Assembly: GCA_018400545.1 (NCBI GenBank)
Contig: JAGYLT010000078.1
Span: forward strand, 1-9,278
Length of the DNA: 9,278 bases
Direction of reading: 5' to 3'
Source: Bacteroidales bacterium
GTDB lineage: Bacteria > Bacteroidota > Bacteroidia > Bacteroidales > 4484-276
The notes below the pieces were generated by a model. That model ran no database searches, had not been told where the DNA came from, and saw nothing but the letters and a program-made list of their open reading frames with translations. The stretch's first letter is position 1; each line of letters starts with the position of its first letter. A program made the translations under genes and the position numbers. Positions 1 through 6,174 of the stretch are shown piece after piece.

Positions 1-2504
1 ACATAGCGGATATCACCGGGCTGGGCTTCGGCTCCGAGAGCAGCCTGCGAAGGATGTCTATCAACATCTGCCTGGGTCTGGAAGATTCCATCGGTCTGAT
101 ATCCGTAGAAATAACCAATGGGGAAACCAACTTCCATACGTGCCGGCAGTGGTTGGCCAACGCCGAAGCTACCGCCTTCAACAAATCCGGTTCCGTTATT
201 AACTTCCGTTACTTCGTTTTTGAGGGCGGTGAGGTTATAATTAACCTGGTAGCTAAAATCATTTCCAAACATGCCACGATAACCGATTGAAAATTCGAAA
301 CCACTGTTGCGTACTGTACCTGCGTTAGCTGTTGGAGGTGCAGCACCCGGAGCAGATGTTCCGAAAATACCTGAAACCGGAATGTTGCTGATAAGCAGAT
401 TGGCCGTTTCTTTATTGAAGTAGTCAGCTGTAATTTGAATTCTATCCATCAGGAAATTCATGTCAACACCAACGCCAAACTGCTTTGATTCTTCCCATTT
501 AATGCTTGGATTTGCCAGTGGTCCGATAGCACGTCCATTCACGATCCCGCCATTTAAAACATATTGTGCCTCACCACTGAGCGTTGAAATGTACATGTAG
601 TCGCCAATTTTATCCGAACCGAGAATACCATAGCTTAACCTGAGTTTCAATAAATTCATTTTTCTGAATTGGTCCATAAATGCCTCATCGGAAATAATCC
701 AACCAACCGTTGCTGATGGGAAGTAAGCAACTGCATTATCAGGGCCAAATTTTGTTGACGCATCCCGACGGATCATTACAGAAGCCAAATATTTTCCCTT
801 GTAATCATACTGCCCACGAGCAAAGTATGACAGCCTGCGCTGATCAAATACATAAGACCCTGTTGTCTTCGACTCAACCAAACCATTTGCAAGGCTTATG
901 TCTGCAAATTCCCACGAGTTGTTTGGAACGTCCCAGCCAGTAGCATTCAAACCATCACCCCAGGTTTTGTAAATTGTTGTACCAACAGTACCTACAATAT
1001 GATGATCTTCAGCAACAGTATTGTCGTAGGTTACAAAAGCATCAAATGTGTAATCATTATAGTTGTTGCGATTCTGAAAAACACTACTACGCGTGATGTT
1101 GAATACTTTTCCGGGGCCATAATCCTCTATCCTGGAAAATGATTTTGATTTATCATTGGTAGTGTTAAAACCAACTCGTGCCGTTGCTGTGAAATGCTGG
1201 GCAAAACTTGCTGTAAGGCCAACATTTCCATTCCACTTGTCAAGATCATATTCATTAAAGGTGTTATCCAGCTGCTGGAGCGGGTTTGCAACCTCGATAC
1301 CCACATCGGCAGGAGCTCTGAAGTAGGTACCATCCGGGTTGAAGATCGGATAGGTTGATGGCATATTCAGCGCGTTGAAAAGCACGGAACCCAAACCGAA
1401 GTCGTTAAATGTTTTACGATCGATATGGGTGTAGGTGAGGGTGGTATTTACTTTTAACCACTCTGTTAAATCAGCTCCCAGGGCAATCCTTGCGGTATTC
1501 CTGTTGTAGCCAGACTTGTCGCCCCCCACAATACCTTCCTGACGGAGGTCGGAGGCACTGATGGAGTAATTCATGTTACTTGACCCACCAGCTACCCTGA
1601 CATCATTATCGAATATCGGGGCTGTTTGGAAAAGTTCATTTTGCCAGTTGGTACCTTCACCCAGACCTGAAACATCAGGATATGGGAGGTCCTGGCCATT
1701 GGCAGCATAACTTTCGTTTAGAATTACTGCGTACTCAGAAGCATTTAACACAGGAAGTTTACGCGTGGTTTGCTGCACACCTGCTGAACTGTTGATATTA
1801 ACAGTGGTAGGCATATCACGCTTACCGCTTTTGGTGGTAACAAGGATAATACCGTTAGCACCTACCGTACCGTAGATAGCAGCCTGGGCATCTTTCAAAA
1901 CCGTAATGGTTTCGATGTCGTTCGGGTTCAGGGTACTTAAATCACCCTGATAACCATCGATGATTACTACAGGCGCAGCATCACCGTTGGTAGAAATACC
2001 ACGAATCCTGATGTCGAGCCCGGCACCGGGAGCACCTGATTGCGAAGTTACGTTAACACCTGTCACCGTACCCTGAAGCGCTTCTTCCACCTTTACAGGT
2101 TTCAGTTTGTCGATTGTTTTGGAACCAACTGTTGAAACAGAGCCGGTAACATCCTTTTTCTTTTGCACACCGTAACCAATCACCACCACTTCTTCCAGAG
2201 CGGTGGATTCAGACTCTAAGGTTACATCAATGGATGCCTGTCCTGTGTACTTGACCTCTTGCGAACTCATTCCGATAAATGAAAACACAAGCGTAGAGTC
2301 CATTGGAACATTTTGCAAAGTGTAATTACCATCGATGTCGGTAGTGGTACCATTAAAGGTGCCCTTAACAAGCACCGTCACACCGGGGATGCCCAAACCG
2401 TCATCCGCCGAAATCACAACACCGGATACAGTGCCACTCTGCGCAAAGGCAGACAGGCCGTACACCAGCATTGCAATCATCATTAAAGTAAGTTTTCTCA
2501 TCAT
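1..2504 (-). CDS. SusC/RagA-family TonB-linked outer membrane receptor, partial (C-terminus off left edge)
   Basis: This is a TonB-dependent channel that imports glycan fragments across the outer membrane, normally capped by a SusD lipoprotein. I translated the minus strand from 2504 and found 834 codons without a stop to the window edge. Family members are usually about 1000 residues, so part of the barrel C-terminus is missing. Visible in order: a signal peptide (about 1-21, ending SAFA before Q22), a carboxypeptidase-regulatory-like beta-sandwich (about 25-98), the conserved LEEVVVIGYGVQKKKDVTG linker/TonB-box region (103-121), a plug domain (to about 228) ending AIYGTVGANGIILVTTKSG, then barrel strands including a DLRQEGIVGG-type segment. 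No STN domain is present. The usual Arg in the plug motif YGxRGANG is Val214. Two ATGs are adjacent; the first (2504) is chosen, and 2501 is equally possible. The leader is AT-rich without a Shine-Dalgarno sequence. It is divergent from the GH16 gene and shares a promoter architecture with it. The family call is secure; the substrate (beta-glucan) is inferred from the neighbour. Confidence 0.95.
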   Translation of the reverse strand, partial: MMRKLTLMMIAMLVYGLSAFAQSGTVSGVVISADDGLGIPGVTVLVKGTFNGTTTDIDGNYTLQNVPMDSTLVFSFIGMSSQEVKYTGQASIDVTLESESTALEEVVVIGYGVQKKKDVTGSVSTVGSKTIDKLKPVKVEEALQGTVTGVNVTSQSGAPGAGLDIRIRGISTNGDAAPVVIIDGYQGDLSTLNPNDIETITVLKDAQAAIYGTVGANGIILVTTKSGKRDMPTTVNINSSAGVQQTTRKLPVLNASEYAVILNESYAANGQDLPYPDVSGLGEGTNWQNELFQTAPIFDNDVRVAGGSSNMNYSISASDLRQEGIVGGDKSGYNRNTARIALGADLTEWLKVNTTLTYTHIDRKTFNDFGLGSVLFNALNMPSTYPIFNPDGTYFRAPADVGIEVANPLQQLDNTFNEYDLDKWNGNVGLTASFAQHFTATARVGFNTTNDKSKSFSRIEDYGPGKVFNITRSSVFQNRNNYNDYTFDAFVTYDNTVAEDHHIVGTVGTTIYKTWGDGLNATGWDVPNNSWEFADISLANGLVESKTTGSYVFDQRRLSYFARGQYDYKGKYLASVMIRRDASTKFGPDNAVAYFPSATVGWIISDEAFMDQFRKMNLLKLRLSYGILGSDKIGDYMYISTLSGEAQYVLNGGIVNGRAIGPLANPSIKWEESKQFGVGVDMNFLMDRIQITADYFNKETANLLISNIPVSGIFGTSAPGAAPPTANAGTVRNSGFEFSIGYRGMFGNDFSYQVNYNLTALKNEVTEVNNGTGFVEGGSFGVGQPLPARMEVGFPIGYFYGYQTDGIFQTQADVDRHPSQAALGAEAQPGDIRY

Positions 2505-2576
2505 TTAAAAATTTAGTTTTGGAAATGTGTTGATGATTTTTGAGACTACGAAATAAACATGAGAAAACCTGTGATA

Positions 2577-2584
2577 CAAATAAT
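2577..2584 (-). promoter_or_regulatory. Putative -7 promoter box of susC (ATTATTTG)
   Basis: On the minus strand this reads ATTATTTG, keeping the TTTG end of the Bacteroidota -7 consensus TAnnTTTG but not its TA exactly. It lies 33 bp downstream of the GATGTA operator, and the same octamer lies 33 bp downstream of the operator in front of the GH16 gene. There is no clear TTTG at the expected -33 position, which fits a promoter that needs an activator. The implied 5' leader is roughly 65-70 nt. Confidence 0.5.
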
Positions 2585-2617
2585 TGATATGCTCAAAAAC
2601 TCAGCATGCCGAATTAT

Positions 2618-2640
2618 TAACTACATCTTTATTACATCAT
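2618..2640 (-). promoter_or_regulatory. Putative activator operator upstream of susC (GATGTA direct repeat)
   Basis: Read on the minus strand, this 23-bp element is ATGATGTA-N5-GATGTAGTTA. It contains two GATGTA half-sites in direct orientation, with starts 11 bp apart. The element at 3168-3190 on the plus strand matches it at 18 of 23 positions, and all five mismatches fall in the central N5. It ends 113 bp before the susC start codon and exactly 33 bp before an ATTATTTG box. The likely binder is the adjacent LuxR-type regulator; that link is inference. Confidence 0.7.
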
Positions 2641-3024
2641 ACTAATTGTAATATTTTGATTTTGTACACCTTAAAAATAAATATTTGTATGTTTTATAAT
2701 TTCACAAGAAAAATTGTAGATGCATCATCAGGAAAGATGAAAATATCAATAAAAAAATGAAACTGGCATCCAAAATATAAATCTGTAAAATTGATAGAGA
2801 CGGATTTGAATGTAAAACGGGTAAAATTAAAAGCCAGTTTATTGCTTCACAAGTCTGACATTTTCACTTCCAGAATTCGCGTAACCGCATCATCAATCCG
2901 GATTTTGACAGGTGCATCTGCGTTCAGTTAACAGGGCAGATAAAATAGCGGCAAAATAAAAAGCTGAATAAAACAGAATAAAACCTTTTCATTTTTATCA
3001 AATTCTAAGTACGTAAAGTTAATC

Positions 3025-3033
3025 ATGATGTAG
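3025..3033 (+). promoter_or_regulatory. Possible extra GATGTAG half-site
   Basis: ATGATGTAG here matches the first half of the operator consensus, but no second GATGTA follows at the 11-bp spacing and no ATTATTTG follows at the expected distance. It overlaps one of two AATCATGA direct repeats (3021-3028 and 3044-3051). It may be an auxiliary weak site or chance. Confidence 0.25.
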
Positions 3034-3167
3034 CTGATCAATAAATCATGAAATTATTGAGACAGGTATTTAACGGATTAAAATTGTTTTGGCAAACCTC
3101 AAAAAATATTATATTATATTGATTTTAAAGCTTTTAATGCAAATCATTACCATACACCTATCCGGGC

Positions 3168-3190
3168 ATGATGTACATTTGATGTAGTTA
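3168..3190 (+). promoter_or_regulatory. Putative activator operator upstream of the GH16 gene (GATGTA direct repeat)
   Basis: This is the plus-strand copy of ATGATGTA-N5-GATGTAGTTA, with GATGTA half-sites starting at 3170 and 3181, 11 bp apart. It matches the susC-side element at 18 of 23 positions, all mismatches being in the N5. It ends 107 bp before the GH16 start codon (113 bp for susC) and 33 bp before ATTATTTG. If the octamer is the -7 box, the operator would cover roughly -67 to -45, a normal location for an activator. Confidence 0.7.
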
Positions 3191-3223
3191 GTCTGTCAAA
3201 TTTATGTAATTATTAATGGGGAG

Positions 3224-3231
3224 ATTATTTG
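3224..3231 (+). promoter_or_regulatory. Putative -7 promoter box of the GH16 gene (ATTATTTG)
   Basis: This octamer is identical to the one in front of susC and sits at the identical 33-bp distance from the operator, although the spacers do not resemble each other. It resembles the Bacteroidota -7 element only partly (TTTG retained). Transcription would begin a few bases downstream, leaving a leader of about 60-65 nt. A TACATTTG at 3174-3181 fits TAnnTTTG better, but lies inside the operator and is not conserved on the susC side. Confidence 0.5.
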
Positions 3232-3297
3232 GATTTCGAAATTTCAATAACGATTTTTACAGGAATTTTTAAATTCAAAATTTAATTATCAGCAACT

Positions 3298-5964
3298 ATG
3301 AAGAATCATCTTACCTTATTATTACGCGCAGCAACAACAATACTTTTTCTGCTTTCGATTTCGATTCAGGGATTTACACAGATCGGAAACCTGATCTGGG
3401 AAGAGCAGTTTGAAAACCTTGACAACTGGATAATTGAAACCGGAAATGGAGCCTGGGGCTGGGGCAACGGAGAGCTTGAATTTTATAAGGCTGAAAATGC
3501 TGAGATTGCCGAAATTCCCGGCGAACCCGGAAGCCAGGCCCTTAAGATTACCGCCAAAGAAGAGTCAGGCCCGGGTATTGTTGACCAATGGGGGAATCCA
3601 TTATATTATACTTCAGCAAGGCTTAACACCAAATCAAAGGTTTCTGTAAAATATGGAATGATCGAAACCCGTGTAAAAATTCCCGATCTTGATTTAGGTG
3701 GATGGCCTGCTGTATGGTTGCTGGGAACCTCCAATTACGCCTGGCCAAGGTGTGGCGAAATAGATATGATGGAAATGGGATATACCAAAGCATTCAGGGA
3801 TTTGCACGATGAGCACAATGGCGGTAACGGGCAGGACAATTCTACCGTAAATCAGATGATTGGGGCAAATGCTATTTTCTATTCCGAAGATGCCATCACG
3901 CCCGAAAATCCATCAGGCGCAGCAAGTCTTTCCTGGGACCCGGATGATGAGTTTTGCAGGCCTTATTACAATTATAATCCACCTCTGACCGATCGCTTTT
4001 TAATTTATCGCACATACTGGGACGAAGAAAGCCTGCGCTTTACCGTTGAAGACCAGGGCGTTGAATATGATCTTTATACCGAGCCTTTTTATTTCGACAG
4101 CAATTCGGCAGAGTTTCAGGAACCCTTTTACCTGATTGCCAACTTTGCCATTGGTGGTGCTTTTACCGATGCATACAATCTCGGCAATCCGGGCAGCGGA
4201 CTTCCGGTTTCAATGCCTTTCCCGGCTGAGATGTACCTGGATTACATAAAAGTTTATGAATGGAACGGTAAAGGCGAGGTACAGGTTGGCCCACCTGATT
4301 TTCAATCAGGAACATTTGGGGTTTTTACGGATGAAACGATTGTGGATAATGGTTTATTTACAGAAGGAATGGACGCTGAAATTTATGTTTGGGAAGGCAC
4401 ATTGTCTGAAGGCTCAATTCCACCTTTCGAGGGAGAAAATGGTTTGTCCTTTGTTACCAATGGCCTGGGCTGGTTTGGTGCCGGGATAATGTCGGTGCAG
4501 CCGGTGAACCTTTTCAATTTTGGTGATGGTTTCCTGAAATTCAGGATTAAAATCCCTGCCTATGTGAGTTTTCAGATTGGCATCATTGATGCCTGGGGAA
4601 ATCAGAATTATGTGGAATTCCCGGCCAACCAAACCACTTATGGCCTGGAAAGAAACGGTGACTGGGGGCAGGCTGCAATTCCTGTGGAGGATATCCGTGG
4701 CGCGTTGATCGATTTACGGATGTTAAGTTATGAATTTGTGATTCTGGAAGTTAATGGCACTTCCTGCGAATTTGCTGTGGATGATATTTACTGGGAAGGC
4801 GGTGTTGCAGCCGGGGAAACACATACCATAAAATTGCCTGCCGGCTGGTCAGGGCTGTCAAGCTATATAATGCCTGAAAATAGCGACATAGAACCCATTT
4901 TTGGAAGCATACTGAATGAACTTGAGATTGTACTTACAGAAGATGAAATGTTCTATCCGGCCTATAACATCAATACCATCGGCAACTGGGAACAACATTC
5001 GGCTTACAAAGTAAAAACAAACACGAAAGTCAGCCTGGATATCAATGGACTTGCGGACGGAAATAAAACCCTGCAACTTGCTGAAGGCTGGAACCTGATC
5101 CCGGTGATATCATCCTGTCAAGCGGATGTAGAAACTTTGTTTGAACCCATAGAAGCTGATCTTCAAATTGTAAAAGAAGTGGCCGGCTACGGCGTTTACT
5201 GGCCGGCTATGGGCATTAACAACCTGGGTACATTAAATCCGGGAGAGGCCTATTATGTTTCGATGACCAGTGCAGATGCTGTTACTTTTGAGGATTGCCA
5301 AAAAAGCACAGCGCCTGCACCTAAGTTTGCGTTTCCACAGAATCCGGCATGGAATCCGGTACAACAAACAGCAGGCAATCACGTGATCGGCATCCCGGAG
5401 AATGCCATGATTAATCTTGAACCCGGAGACTACATTGGCGTATTTACGACCGATGGCATCTGCGCCGGACAAATCCGCATCGATACACAGAAAAATCAGC
5501 GTGCTATGATTGCTTTTGGAGCGGACAATTTTGGCACACAGCTTCAGGGTTTTGAAACCGGCGAGCGGTTCAGCTTTAAACTTTACAAAACTGCTACCGG
5601 TGAAGAGCTTGAACTTTTAACTGAATTTGATGCATCCACGTCCGGCGCCAACGGCTTGTTCGAGGAAAACGGAGTTTCTGTCATCAACGGCTTTAAAACT
5701 ACAGGCGGTTTTGGAGCAACTGGCTTATCCCCAAATGACATTGATTTGCATCCAAACCCAACCAAAGGAAGCTTTACAATTGTTGGAATTTCAAAGGATG
5801 CACAGGTTGAAATATTTAACATGCAGAGCCAGGTAATCAGGCGTGAAATAATCAACACAGACCAGGGCAACCGCTTTAGCCTTGCCGGACAGCAGCCGGG
5901 GGTTTACATAATCCGCATTCAAAGCAGAGATGGGCAGGTGTACAGGAAGTTGATTTTGGAATAG
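3298..5964 (+). CDS. Secreted GH16 laminarinase-like endo-beta-glucanase with T9SS sorting domain
   Basis: The predicted activity is endo-hydrolysis of beta-1,3 (or mixed-linkage) glucan outside the cell. The 888-residue protein has a signal peptide (about 1-28), then a GH16 jelly-roll (about 30-321). The catalytic motif GEIDMMEM gives nucleophile E154, D156 and acid/base E159. Supporting family blocks are GWGNGELEFY (54-63), YGMIETRVKIP (119-129), GGWPAVWLLG (134-143), PFYLIANFAIGG (276-287) and YLDYIKVYE (313-321). Residues about 335-500 form a beta-sandwich domain ending AVDDIYWEGG, probably carbohydrate-binding. Residues 510-664 are two copies of a GW-starting module, and about 690-800 another T9SS-associated module. 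Residues 815-888 are a type A sorting tail (HPNPTKGSFTI to the C-terminal KLILE), so it should pass through T9SS and be surface-anchored or released. Between E159 and the next conserved strand lies a long loop rich in Asp, Asn and His, and the usual FHxY histidine is Leu235. No Shine-Dalgarno sequence is seen; the start is set by the signal peptide. Other GH16 specificities (agar, porphyran) are less likely but not excluded. Confidence 0.93.
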   Translation: MKNHLTLLLRAATTILFLLSISIQGFTQIGNLIWEEQFENLDNWIIETGNGAWGWGNGELEFYKAENAEIAEIPGEPGSQALKITAKEESGPGIVDQWGNPLYYTSARLNTKSKVSVKYGMIETRVKIPDLDLGGWPAVWLLGTSNYAWPRCGEIDMMEMGYTKAFRDLHDEHNGGNGQDNSTVNQMIGANAIFYSEDAITPENPSGAASLSWDPDDEFCRPYYNYNPPLTDRFLIYRTYWDEESLRFTVEDQGVEYDLYTEPFYFDSNSAEFQEPFYLIANFAIGGAFTDAYNLGNPGSGLPVSMPFPAEMYLDYIKVYEWNGKGEVQVGPPDFQSGTFGVFTDETIVDNGLFTEGMDAEIYVWEGTLSEGSIPPFEGENGLSFVTNGLGWFGAGIMSVQPVNLFNFGDGFLKFRIKIPAYVSFQIGIIDAWGNQNYVEFPANQTTYGLERNGDWGQAAIPVEDIRGALIDLRMLSYEFVILEVNGTSCEFAVDDIYWEGGVAAGETHTIKLPAGWSGLSSYIMPENSDIEPIFGSILNELEIVLTEDEMFYPAYNINTIGNWEQHSAYKVKTNTKVSLDINGLADGNKTLQLAEGWNLIPVISSCQADVETLFEPIEADLQIVKEVAGYGVYWPAMGINNLGTLNPGEAYYVSMTSADAVTFEDCQKSTAPAPKFAFPQNPAWNPVQQTAGNHVIGIPENAMINLEPGDYIGVFTTDGICAGQIRIDTQKNQRAMIAFGADNFGTQLQGFETGERFSFKLYKTATGEELELLTEFDASTSGANGLFEENGVSVINGFKTTGGFGATGLSPNDIDLHPNPTKGSFTIVGISKDAQVEIFNMQSQVIRREIINTDQGNRFSLAGQQPGVYIIRIQSRDGQVYRKLILE
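4825..5289 (+). repeat. Tandem duplicated protein module within the GH16 enzyme
   Basis: Residues 510-583 and 591-664 of the enzyme align as two divergent copies. Shared landmarks are TIKLPAGW / TLQLAEGW at the start, DIEPIFGSI / DVETLFEPI, LEIV / LQIV, YPAYNINTIG / YWPAMGINNLG and SAYKV / EAYYV. Identity is low, so this is an old duplication visible at the protein level only. Such modules are common between catalytic regions and sorting tails in T9SS cargo of Bacteroidales-like organisms; their function is unknown to me and they may act as spacers or in adhesion. Confidence 0.75.
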
Positions 5965-6169
5965 GAATGCACCGGGAGCAAAGCCAAACCTGTATTGTCG
6001 CTTGAATCTAAAAGTTTAGGGGTTGAAAAATTCAGGGGCTTCCGGCCTTCTTCCATAACTTCAGGGGATACCTAAGGAAACATGCCAATGGCAAATCATG
6101 CACAGCAGTGAAACATCGCAGGGTTGTAAAATTTTAAACTCCGCTGTGCCTCTGTGGTTAGGTAAAATG
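5965..6169. other. Convergent spacer between the GH16 and regulator genes
   Basis: The two genes end facing each other across 205 bp. I see no strong GC-rich hairpin followed by a T-run for either gene; the best candidate near 6036-6052 forms only about four pairs. TTCAGGGG occurs twice (near 6031 and 6060). The right part holds a CTCTGTG-type repeat described separately. No coding frame is convincing here. Confidence 0.7.
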
Positions 6170-6174
6170 TTAAA
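6126..6174. repeat. CTCTGTG-type short intergenic repeat flanked by GTAAAAT direct repeats
   Basis: The core CCGCTGTGCCTCTGTGGTTA (6141-6160) is built of heptad-like CTGTGCC/TCTGTGG units. It is flanked by GTAAAATTTTAAA (6126-6138) and GTAAAATGTTAAA (6162-6174), identical at 12 of 13 positions. The two flanks can also pair imperfectly. The second flank overlaps the TAA stop of the regulator (6170-6172). On the minus strand the core begins TAACCACAGAGGCACAG, a motif I remember as recurring between genes in many environmental bacterial genomes; that memory is not verified here. Confidence 0.5.

Larger units (their letters stand above)
2505..3297. other. Divergent intergenic regulatory region between the susC-like gene and the GH16 gene
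   Basis: These 793 bp are strongly AT-rich and hold no convincing coding frame on either strand. The region carries two outward-facing copies of a composite promoter element (listed separately) and one additional GATGTAG half-site near 3027. The two promoter copies sit near the two ends, about 110 bp from each start codon. The roughly 520 bp between them, 2641-3167, shows no gene, tRNA or obvious structured RNA that I can recognise by eye. That central stretch is long for simple promoter spacing and could hold a small RNA or further regulator sites, but I see no direct support for either. Confidence 0.85.

Noticed and set aside
54..1333. Short frames at 54-290 and 710-943 (plus) and 1127-1333 (minus)
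   Set aside because: They lie inside the continuous minus-strand SusC-like frame in other phases, and their translations show no family features.
3174..3181. TACATTTG as the -7 box of the GH16 promoter
   Set aside because: It fits TAnnTTTG but lies across the variable N5 of the operator and has no counterpart in the susC-side copy, whereas ATTATTTG is present at identical spacing in both.
3197..3204. Minus-strand TAAATTTG as a susC promoter
   Set aside because: It would give a leader of about 700 nt, has no -33 partner, and a better-supported promoter lies near 2577-2640.
6036..6052. GGGGCTTCCGGCC as a terminator hairpin for the GH16 gene
   Set aside because: It forms only about four pairs, has mismatches, and is not followed by a T-run.
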